Assembly (NCBI GenBank): GCA_946886365.1
Contig: CAMPIM010000140.1
Location: forward strand, 1-7,200
Direction: 5' to 3'
DNA from: an uncultured Novosphingobium sp.
GTDB taxonomy: Bacteria; Pseudomonadota; Alphaproteobacteria; Sphingomonadales; Sphingomonadaceae
Length of the DNA stretch: 7,200 nucleotides
Below are positions 1 to 5,281 of the stretch, in pieces (position 1 is the first letter of the stretch; each line of letters opens with the position of its first letter). The translations under genes and the position numbers were made by a program. The notes below the pieces were generated by a model. That model was not told the DNA's origin. It searched no databases and saw nothing but the letters and a program-made list of their open reading frames with translations.

Positions 1-371
1 CGCTGCACATGCGGCTGCCGAAGCGCGGCTTCAACAACATCTTCGCCAAGGATTACGCGATCGTGAACCTGGGCGCGTTGCAGAAGGCGATCGACGCCGG
101 CAAGCTCAACGCCAATGCGACCATCGACCATGCGGCGCTGAAGGCTGCTACGCTGGCTCGCGGCGGCAAGGACGGCGTCCGTTTGCTCGCCAAGGGCGAA
201 CTGACCGCCAAGGTCAACCTGCTGGTCGCCGGTGCCTCGAAGGGCGCTGTCGAGGCGGTCGAGAAGGCTGGCGGCAAGGTCCAGGTGATCGAAGTCGTTC
301 CCGCTGCCGATAAGGCGAAGGCCAAGAAGGGCACCGCCCTGGCTGCCAAGAAAGCAGCGGCCAAGGCGTAA
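1..371 (+). CDS. rplO: 50S ribosomal protein L15, C-terminal part (5' end outside window)
   Basis: L15 is a late-assembling protein of the large ribosomal subunit that binds 23S rRNA. The frame is open from the window edge (first full codon at 3) to a TAA at 369-371; the residues around position 9 read [10 protein letters not shown], a typical internal L15 stretch, so the Met codon at 9 is internal and not the start. Counting from that Met, the L15 family signature covers about residues 57-90 ([20 protein letters not shown] and the following [12 protein letters not shown]). A basic Ala/Lys-rich tail of about 20 residues ends the protein, as is common in alphaproteobacterial L15. Around 50 N-terminal residues are probably missing, judged from usual family length. 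secY follows in the same direction, as in the classic spc operon, but after an unusually long gap of 316 bp. Confidence 0.95.
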   Translation, partial: LHMRLPKRGFNNIFAKDYAIVNLGALQKAIDAGKLNANATIDHAALKAATLARGGKDGVRLLAKGELTAKVNLLVAGASKGAVEAVEKAGGKVQVIEVVPAADKAKAKKGTALAAKKAAAKA

Positions 372-393
372 TCAAGCCGCCAAGGCTTGCAAG

Positions 394-431
394 CATGGCC
401 CCGCTGCCCGATATGGGTGAGCGGGGCTATG
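394..431 (+). terminator. Strong hairpin after rplO, possible terminator or attenuator
   Basis: GCCCCGCT at 398-405 pairs perfectly with AGCGGGGC at 420-427. The stem extends outward (394-397 with 428-431, including one G-T pair) and inward (406-409 with 415-418, with one bulged base). The result is about 12 outer pairs plus 4 inner pairs around a short loop. It begins 22 bp after the rplO stop. The downstream sequence is only mildly T-rich (TATGTGTTT overlapping and following the stem), so it is not a textbook intrinsic terminator. It may be a partial terminator, an attenuator, or an RNA-stabilising 3' end for the ribosomal transcript. Confidence 0.5.
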
Positions 432-507
432 TGTTTCGGGCAATGTTCCGGCAGCCTTCCTTTCGTCAGATCGTGTCGCGCACTGTCTCGGTACCGTCAG
501 GACATCA

Positions 508-540
508 CCCGTTTCTCGACTCCGCTCGAAACGAAATGGG
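508..540. repeat. REP-like imperfect palindrome of sphingomonad type
   Basis: GTTTC at 511-515 pairs with GAAAC at 528-532, with an inner TCGACTCCGCTCGA core, and CCC at 508-510 faces GGG at 538-540. Read on the minus strand the core is GTTTCGAGCGGAGTCGAGAA followed by AC. From memory, near-identical palindromes recur between genes in Sphingomonadaceae and produce spurious translations such as FRFERSRET, which is what the minus frame gives here. Only one copy is present in this window, so repetition is recalled rather than seen. Confidence 0.5.
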
Positions 541-608
541 GAACGCAAGGAAGGGCGGGACGCTGAAGGCGCACTTTGTCGCATCATCCGCAAATCCCGG
601 TTCGACAG

Positions 609-652
609 CGCCCCATGACCCCGCTAAGGGATTAGCGATTCAGGCTGGGGCG
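609..652 (+). promoter_or_regulatory. Nested stem-loop in secY leader
   Basis: CGCCCCA at 609-615 is complementary to TGGGGCG at 646-652, enclosing a second perfect stem CGCTAA (622-627) with TTAGCG (632-637) closed by a GGGA tetraloop that fits the GNRA pattern. The structure ends 35 nt before the secY ATG and 21 nt before its Shine-Dalgarno. Both stems are seen directly. That it folds in RNA and has a regulatory role is inference; position in a ribosomal-protein operon makes translational or transcript-stability control of secY possible. Confidence 0.4.
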
Positions 653-687
653 TGACCTTGGCCAAGATGTTTTGAAGGGCAGCCAAG

Positions 688-2052
688 ATGGCATCGAGAG
701 CCGACCAGCTCGCATCCAATCTCAGCCTGGCTAAGTTCAGCCAGGCGACCGACCTCAAGAAGCGCTTATGGTTCACACTGGGCGCCTTGATCGTGTTTCG
801 CTTCCTGAGTTTCGTGCCGCTACCGGGCGTCGACCCGACCGCGCTGTCTCAGCTTTACAAGCAGACGAACGGTGGTGTCCTGGACATCTTCAACACCTTT
901 TCCGGTGGTTCTCTGTCACGCATGAGCCTGATCGCGCTCGGGGTGATGCCATATATCACCGCCTCGATCGTCGTACAGCTCGCGGCCAGCCTTTCGCCGC
1001 AGCTCGCCGCGATTAAGAAGGAAGGCGAGAGCGGTCGCAAAAAGCTCAACCAGTATACGCGTTACGGCACGGTTGGCCTGACTGCGGTGCAGGGCTATTT
1101 CATCGCGGTCGGCCTCGAAAGCTTCGGCGCACAATCGGGTGTGCAAGCAGTGGTTGATCCCGGTTTTCTGTTCCGGATCGCAGCGGTCGTGTCGCTGATC
1201 GGGGGCACGATGTTCCTGATGTGGCTGGGTGAACAGATCACGTCGCGCGGTATCGGCAACGGCGTCAGCCTAATAATCATGGCTGGTATCGTTGCTCAGC
1301 TTCCGGTCACCCTAAGCAATCTTTTCAAATCGGGCAGCGAGGGATCGATCTCGGGCCTGTTGATCGTGATGGTCATCGCATTGGCGGTCGGCTTGATCCT
1401 GCTGATCTGTTTCATGGAGCGCGCGCAGCGCCGCGTGCTGATCCAGTATCCCAAGCGCCAGACTCGTCAGGGATTGATGCAGGCGGATCGCAGCCATCTG
1501 CCGCTCAAGGTAAATACCGCCGGCGTTATCCCGCCGATCTTCGCCAGTTCGCTTCTGCTGATGCCACTCACCATTTCCCAGTTCGCGGGTAGAACCGTCG
1601 CCGGTGAAAGCAGGCTTGGGGATTTCGTACTGACGCTGAACCAGTATCTGTCGCACGGCAGCCCGGTTTACATGGGGCTTTACGGCCTGGGTATCGTGTT
1701 CTTCTGCTTCTTCTACACCGCGGTCGTATTCAATCCTGAGGAGACGGCGGATAATCTCAAGCGGAATGGCGGGTTTATACCGGGCATCCGTCCCGGCAAG
1801 AACACCGAAAATTATCTGGACTATGTGCTGACCCGGATCACGGTGATTGGTGCTGCCTATCTGGCCATCATATGCCTGGTGCCGGAATTTGCCATCGCCC
1901 GGGCGGGTATTCCCTTCTATCTGGGCGGGACGAGTCTGCTGATCGTGGTCAATGTCACGGTGGATACCGTGACGCAGATCCAGAGCCATTTGCTGGCTCA
2001 CCAATATGGGGATCTGATCAAGAAGGCGAAGCTGAAGGGACGCCTTCGCTAA
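688..2052 (+). CDS. secY: Preprotein translocase channel subunit SecY
   Basis: SecY forms the inner-membrane channel of the SecYEG translocon, exporting unfolded preproteins with SecA and inserting membrane proteins from ribosomes. The product is 454 aa, normal for the family, with about ten hydrophobic segments, the first near residues 26-43. Visible hallmarks are the plug and TM2 region (about 69-100), GIGNG at 188-192, the basic cytosolic loop ERAQRRVLIQYPKRQ at 244-258, and the C5 loop from FNPEETADNLKRNGG to PGIRPGKNTENYL at 348-377, where R368 should be the conserved functional arginine. The tail is basic (KKAKLKGRLR). ATG 688 is preceded by GAAGGG at 674-679, 8 nt away. An earlier ATG at 667 is in frame but reaches TGA after one more codon, so it cannot be the start. 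adk follows after 44 bp in the same direction. Confidence 0.97.
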   Translation: MASRADQLASNLSLAKFSQATDLKKRLWFTLGALIVFRFLSFVPLPGVDPTALSQLYKQTNGGVLDIFNTFSGGSLSRMSLIALGVMPYITASIVVQLAASLSPQLAAIKKEGESGRKKLNQYTRYGTVGLTAVQGYFIAVGLESFGAQSGVQAVVDPGFLFRIAAVVSLIGGTMFLMWLGEQITSRGIGNGVSLIIMAGIVAQLPVTLSNLFKSGSEGSISGLLIVMVIALAVGLILLICFMERAQRRVLIQYPKRQTRQGLMQADRSHLPLKVNTAGVIPPIFASSLLLMPLTISQFAGRTVAGESRLGDFVLTLNQYLSHGSPVYMGLYGLGIVFFCFFYTAVVFNPEETADNLKRNGGFIPGIRPGKNTENYLDYVLTRITVIGAAYLAIICLVPEFAIARAGIPFYLGGTSLLIVVNVTVDTVTQIQSHLLAHQYGDLIKKAKLKGRLR

Positions 2053-2096
2053 AAGCGCATCGAGGCGCGGCGCAAGAACAGGGGAGTATGCGCAAA

Positions 2097-2753
2097 ATGA
2101 ATATCATTCTGCTGGGTCCTCCAGGAGCAGGGAAGGGCACGCAGGCGAGCCGCCTAGTCGAAACCCGTGGCATGGTTCAGCTGTCGACGGGTGACATGCT
2201 GCGGGCGGCGGTAAAGGCGCAGACGCCGATTGGCCTCAAGGCCAAGGCGGTGATGGAAGCGGGTGAACTGGTTTCGGATGAAATCGTTTCCGGTATCATC
2301 GGCGAAGCATTGGATGGGTTGGCCGACAGCACTGGCGTGATCTTCGACGGCTATCCGCGCACCGAAGCTCAGGCTCATTCGCTCGACGCCATTCTTGCCG
2401 ATCGCGGCCGTACATTGGACCATGTCATCGAACTCGACGTCGATGAGGACGCTCTGGTTGAGCGCATCACGGGCCGCTTCACCTGCGCGACCTGCGGTGA
2501 GGGCTATCACGACAGCTTCAAGCAGCCCAAGGTCGCTGATGAGTGCGACAAATGCCATGGGCATGAGTTCAAGCGCCGTCCCGACGATAATGAAGAAACG
2601 GTTCGCACCCGGATGGCGGAATATCGCGCTAAGACCGCCCCCATCCTTCCAATTTATGAGGCGCGAGGGATCGTGTCCCGTGTGGATGGCATGGCTGACA
2701 TGGACGATGTGACTGCGGCAATCGCGGGCATATTGGATCACGCCAAAGGCTGA
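2097..2753 (+). CDS. adk: Adenylate kinase, long form with four-cysteine LID
   Basis: Adenylate kinase catalyses ATP + AMP to 2 ADP in the cytosol. The 218-residue product is a long-form enzyme: P-loop GPPGAGKGT at 7-15, the AMP-binding STGDMLR at 30-36, FDGYPRT at 83-89, and a LID domain from about 123 to 160 with RRPDDNEETVRTRM after it. The LID has two CxxC pairs (C130/C133 and C150/C153), the arrangement that binds zinc in many Gram-positive enzymes and some alphaproteobacterial ones; the E. coli enzyme uses non-cysteine residues there. I chose ATG 2097 because GGGGAG at 2081-2086 lies 10 nt upstream and the protein then starts MNIILLGPPGAGKG as usual; the in-frame ATG at 2088 is only 1 nt from that site. 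It follows secY closely, as in many bacteria, and is likely cotranscribed with it. Confidence 0.96.
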   Translation: MNIILLGPPGAGKGTQASRLVETRGMVQLSTGDMLRAAVKAQTPIGLKAKAVMEAGELVSDEIVSGIIGEALDGLADSTGVIFDGYPRTEAQAHSLDAILADRGRTLDHVIELDVDEDALVERITGRFTCATCGEGYHDSFKQPKVADECDKCHGHEFKRRPDDNEETVRTRMAEYRAKTAPILPIYEARGIVSRVDGMADMDDVTAAIAGILDHAKG

Positions 2754-3172
2754 GATAATTTCTCCCGTCTTTCAGAGGCGGGAGGAAGGCATGAGCAGCT
2801 TCCCGGCCCACGCGGGTCGGCAGGCAGTGTCGAACATGCTCGCATGATCTTTGCCGCACCATATCAGCATTTCAGGCTTTCCGAAGCCTCTACAAGCCGA
2901 GGCGGCCACTGGCACGCTCGACATCGCCTTCGGTCCTGCGGGGGAGGGTCGTGTACCCATTCATTATTTCGCGACAGGCTATATGCGAAGGTGGGCGTTG
3001 CAGATTGCGCCCATTGTGAACAAGGTTCTGGTGAGCAATTGGCACGGCTGAAGCGCACAGCAGAGCGGGGCGACTGGCCTTCCAAGCCGGACGCAACCGT
3101 GCGAGCCAACAATATGTATCCGAACCTAATATCTTAACCGATTGATTGCTGTTTCATTGCTAATGCATTCGA
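2754..3172. other. Gene-free region between adk and acyltransferase
   Basis: No gene is recognised in these 419 bp. After the hairpin behind adk there is a short frame at 2851-3051 (TTG start, 66 codons, ending VNKVLVSNWHG) with tolerable codon use but no Shine-Dalgarno and no family I know, so I do not call it a gene. Other features are a 6-bp hairpin AGGCTT/AAGCCT (2874-2889) that overlaps an alternative stem GCCTC/GAGGC (2886-2903), and a longer imperfect stem joining 3039-3047 to 3097-3109 around an inner hairpin (3074-3078 with 3086-3090). From about 3110 to 3170 the DNA becomes clearly AT-rich, with TAATAT at 3127-3132, which is where the acyltransferase promoter most likely lies; no convincing -35 box was found. 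Confidence 0.5.
2759..2787 (+). terminator. Hairpin after adk, possible transcript end
   Basis: CTCCCGTCT at 2762-2770 pairs with AGGCGGGAG at 2776-2784 through nine pairs including one G-T, and weaker pairs extend it to 2759-2787. It starts 6 bp after the adk stop. No T-run follows (the next bases are GGCATGAGC), so a classical intrinsic terminator is not shown; a processed 3' end or Rho-assisted stop is equally possible. Confidence 0.45.
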
Positions 3173-4213
3173 GTGACTGCATTGCCTACTCGGAACCGCT
3201 TGGCGGAATTGGATGCTTTGAGAGGCATCGGCGCGCTGTGCGTGCTGATTTTTCATTATTCCACGCGTTTCCACGAGCTTTTTCCCCAAGCGGCGCACGT
3301 GCCCTTCAGCTTTCCCGGGGGCAATTATCGCGTCCTGCTGTTTTTCACGATCTCGGGCTTCGCCATATTCTTCACGCTGGATCGGATCGGTAGCGTCGCC
3401 GACTTCGCGGTAAACCGGATCGCCCGGCTTTATCCGGCTTATATCGTCGCGATGCTGCTGACCTTGTCGATCGAATATGCGGCAAAGGCGTCCCAATTGC
3501 TGGTGGGTCCCAGCGCGATCCTGGCTAACTTCACGATGTTGCAGGGGTTCGCGTTTCTTCCTGAGGTAGACGGCGCTTATTGGACATTGACCGTCGAAAT
3601 CGCCTTTTACTTCTGCATGATATCGATCTGGAAATGGGCTGGATTGAAACGGCTCGAACCGATGCTGGCATTGTGGCTCGCGGTTCGCGCGGTTTATGGC
3701 TTATGGCCCGACATGCCAGAACGCATCGTCATGCTCTTCGTACTGCGCTATCTCCCCTTCTTCATCATCGGGATGTTGTCGTACCGCGTCTGGTCCGGTC
3801 AGCGAAGCTGGCGCCAGCAATCTCCCTACGCCGCCCTTGCACTGCTGTCGGCCGCCTTCATGGAAAGCTGGGACGTCACGCTGATGGCCTGTATTCTGCT
3901 TGCAGGCTTTGCAGCGCTGATCAGAGGGCATTTGCAGTGGATCGCGTCACGTCCACTGCTCTGGATGGGTGGGATCAGCTATTCCTTCTACCTCATCCAT
4001 CAGCATGTGGGTTTTGTCGTGATGCTGAAGATGGCGGAGCAGGGCTACAGCCCGTGGCTCGCCTTCTTCTCCGCGTTTCTTGTCGCACTAACTTTGGGCA
4101 CGGGCATTAACAGGCTGGTGGAGCGTCCCGCAGGCGAGGCGATAATATCGTGGTGGCGACGGCGGCGTGGGAAGAGGTTTGTGCACGCTGAAGCCTCGTC
4201 CCGGTCTATTTAA
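3173..4213 (+). CDS. Membrane-bound acyltransferase, acyltransferase-3 (OafA/YrhL-like) family
   Basis: Members of this family are polytopic inner-membrane enzymes that transfer acyl groups, often acetyl, to surface polysaccharides, lipopolysaccharide or other lipids. The 346-residue product has the usual length for a stand-alone acyltransferase-3 domain and about ten hydrophobic segments. Motifs seen are LDALRGIG at 13-20 followed by H28 (the conserved family histidine region), FFTISGFAIF at 57-66, RIARLYPAY at 82-90, WTLTVEI at 137-143, SYSFYLIHQ at 269-277 and VERP at 316-319. The C-terminus is basic (WWRRRRGKRF) and should be cytosolic; there is no SGNH hydrolase extension. GTG 3173 is the only common start upstream of the first motif after the stop at 3161, and no Shine-Dalgarno precedes it. 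No glycosyltransferases or other polysaccharide genes are next to it, so the substrate cannot be inferred. It converges on the CsgG-like gene. Confidence 0.88.
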   Translation: MTALPTRNRLAELDALRGIGALCVLIFHYSTRFHELFPQAAHVPFSFPGGNYRVLLFFTISGFAIFFTLDRIGSVADFAVNRIARLYPAYIVAMLLTLSIEYAAKASQLLVGPSAILANFTMLQGFAFLPEVDGAYWTLTVEIAFYFCMISIWKWAGLKRLEPMLALWLAVRAVYGLWPDMPERIVMLFVLRYLPFFIIGMLSYRVWSGQRSWRQQSPYAALALLSAAFMESWDVTLMACILLAGFAALIRGHLQWIASRPLLWMGGISYSFYLIHQHVGFVVMLKMAEQGYSPWLAFFSAFLVALTLGTGINRLVERPAGEAIISWWRRRRGKRFVHAEASSRSI

Positions 4214-4266
4214 TGACGATGTCTATTCCGTCGCACCGACAGTGGTGGTGAGCGGAAGGAGAAGGA

Positions 4267-4296
4267 CAGGGGCTCGGCATTGGAGCCAAGCCCCTG
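4267..4296. terminator. Convergent-gene hairpin, likely terminator
   Basis: CAGGGGCT at 4267-4274 pairs perfectly with AGCCCCTG at 4289-4296. After one mismatch a second short stem (4276-4278 with 4285-4287) closes on a six-base loop. It sits in the 91-bp gap between two converging stop codons, 9 bp from the CsgG-like stop. On the minus strand it is followed by a pyrimidine-rich stretch (TCCTTCTCCTTCC), which suits termination of the CsgG-like gene; on the plus strand only CATAAGATTTA follows, so bidirectional action is less certain. Confidence 0.6.
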
Positions 4297-4304
4297 CATA
4301 AGAT

Positions 4305-5117
4305 TTACTGCGCGCGGGGGGCGGCTGCTGCCGCGTTGGCAGGCAACCCGCCCATTTGCGTGACCAGCTTGGTATAGGCGTCCAGATAGGCCAGCACGAT
4401 TACCTGGCCGATCTCGGTATTCTGGTAGCCGCTCGCACCGGCAGCAGCAAAGCCACCCCACCATCCGGCACCACCGCCGCCGCCGAAGCCGATGTCGGTC
4501 TTGCGCGCATAGCCTTCGGTCAGCGCCTCTTCTTCAGTCGTGCGGGCGTTGACGATGGAAAGCGTGACGTTCGCTTCCTTCTTCTTGATGTTGAGGCCCC
4601 CAGCAAGTGCGCCGAACGTGCCGCCCATCAGGCCGCCAAGTGCCGCGCCGAAGCCGCCACCGCCAGAATTGCGGTTGGACGAGACGATATCAGGCTCCAG
4701 ATAATAGTCGGCTGCCTTGACCTGGCCCCGGCCTAGGTTCGATCCAGCCTGCAATTCGCCCGAGTCCGCCATGGCGCGTTCCATCGCCCGACTCTGCATG
4801 GCGCGGCCGCGGTTGACGATGCCAAAGCAGCCGGACTGCTGGATGAACACCTTTAGGATGGCTTCCGGGCTGCCCAGGTTTAACTCGCGCCACCACTGGT
4901 TGTCGGGTTCGACGATCGCGACAGTGCCAAGGCGGCGGGTACAGCGGGGAATCTCCTGCTGAGCGCGCTCCTGCGACCTGCGGCCCGAGGAGGCGCCTTT
5001 GGTGGTGCCATCCTTATAGGTCTTGCCAGAAGAACTCATATTCGTCTGCGCCATCGCAGACATCGGCGTCGCAAGCATCGATGCTGTCGCGACGAGCGCG
5101 GAAACCGTCTTGAACAT
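4305..5117 (-). CDS. CsgG/HfaB-family secreted protein without lipobox
   Basis: CsgG forms the outer-membrane export pore for curli in enterobacteria, and HfaB helps anchor the Caulobacter holdfast; this 270-residue protein resembles that family. It has a signal peptide (about 1-23, hydrophobic core ALVATASMLA, probable cleavage after SAMA), then a polar Ser/Gly/Lys-rich linker to about 57. The folded part runs from RRLGTVAIVEPDNQWW (61-76) and SPEAILKVFIQQSGCFGIVNRG through AADYYLEPDIVSS (135-147) and VTLSIVNARTTEEEALTEGY (184-203) to a C-terminal helix GQVIVLAYLDAYTKLVTQ (237-254) and an Ala-rich tail. Glycine-rich segments lie at 151-174 and 209-230. Unlike CsgG and HfaB there is no lipobox; the only cysteines are C59 and C97. 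ATG 5117 has AAAGGGA 9 nt upstream. No other curli genes (csgA, csgE, csgF) are present, so a curli role is not supported. Confidence 0.82.
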   Translation of the reverse strand: MFKTVSALVATASMLATPMSAMAQTNMSSSGKTYKDGTTKGASSGRRSQERAQQEIPRCTRRLGTVAIVEPDNQWWRELNLGSPEAILKVFIQQSGCFGIVNRGRAMQSRAMERAMADSGELQAGSNLGRGQVKAADYYLEPDIVSSNRNSGGGGFGAALGGLMGGTFGALAGGLNIKKKEANVTLSIVNARTTEEEALTEGYARKTDIGFGGGGGAGWWGGFAAAGASGYQNTEIGQVIVLAYLDAYTKLVTQMGGLPANAAAAAPRAQ

Positions 5118-5157
5118 TGCCCCAAATCCCTTTCGAGCGGTTAATTATGGAATTTTT

Positions 5158-5190
5158 ATTATGGTACGACCCGTTTAAGGCTCGCGTCAA
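5158..5190 (-). promoter_or_regulatory. Candidate promoter for the CsgG-like gene
   Basis: On the minus strand TTGACG (5190-5185) is a good -35 match. TACCAT follows after an 18-bp spacer (5166-5161) and CATAAT after 21 bp (5163-5158); the first has acceptable spacing, the second better sequence. Transcription would start near 5150, leaving a leader of about 30-40 nt before the ATG at 5117. The -35 overlaps the GTTTAAGGCTCG repeat. Confidence 0.3.
5173..5190. repeat. GTTTAAGGCTCG motif, copy 1 (upstream of lepA)
   Basis: GTTTAAGGCTCG at 5173-5184 is followed by CGTCAA. The same 12 bases occur at 7182-7193, followed there by TTCAAGG. On the opposite strand the two copies read TTGACGCGAGCCTTAAAC and TTGAACGAGCCTTAAAC, so similarity continues past the identical core with a small gap. 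Function is not known to me. Confidence 0.5.
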
Positions 5191-5281
5191 TTACCATAGC
5201 TCGCGGGCTTTTCCTACTGATGGTCAGGCTGTTTGCAAGCTCTGCTGACAGGCCCGCAAATGGCTGCTATCGGGGCGGTCC

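Larger units (their letters stand above)
372..687 (+). other. Gene-free rplO-secY intergenic region
   Basis: This 316-bp stretch contains no protein-coding frame I can support. An open frame at 395-655 gives a composition and sequence unlike any family I know and runs through hairpins, so I treat it as chance in GC-rich DNA. What it does hold, in order: a small 5-bp hairpin (374-378 with 384-388), a strong GC-rich hairpin (394-431), an imperfect REP-like palindrome (508-540), a nested stem-loop (609-652), a 10-bp perfect palindrome CTTGGCCAAG at 657-666, and the secY ribosome binding site. I could not find a convincing -35/-10 pair for secY. Since rplO and secY are normally close together, the gap suggests a point of termination, processing or independent control. 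Confidence 0.6.
5118..5281. promoter_or_regulatory. Divergent intergenic region between CsgG-like gene and lepA
   Basis: These 164 bp must carry the start signals of both divergent genes. AT-rich DNA at 5141-5162 contains two direct copies of ATTATGG (5144-5150 and 5158-5164). TATGGTA at 5160-5166 is inverted as TACCATA at 5192-5198, and GCTCGCG occurs at 5180-5186 and again at 5199-5205. Such a cluster of short direct and inverted repeats is compatible with one or more operator sites, but this is inference. For lepA I see only a weak ribosome binding site (GGGG at 5272-5275) and no convincing promoter boxes. Confidence 0.45.

Noticed and set aside
395..655. 86-codon frame in the rplO-secY gap
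   Set aside because: It runs through hairpins and the REP-like palindrome, has no ribosome binding site, and resembles no protein family.
1312..2004. 230-codon open frame antisense to secY
   Set aside because: It is a shadow of secY with shadow-type composition (many Gln, His, Arg, Asp) and no recognisable domain.
2088..2096. Alternative adk start at ATG 2088
   Set aside because: Only 1 nt separates it from the purine-rich site, and the start at 2097 gives the standard Adk N-terminus with good spacing.
2844..3137. 97-codon frame starting ATG 2844
   Set aside because: Composition rich in Cys, Arg, His and Ser looks like an off-frame reading; no ribosome binding site and no motif.
5245..5273. 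CTGACA/TATCGG as a lepA promoter
   Set aside because: The -10 match is poor and it would start transcription almost at the lepA ATG, while a weak ribosome binding site lies upstream of that start.
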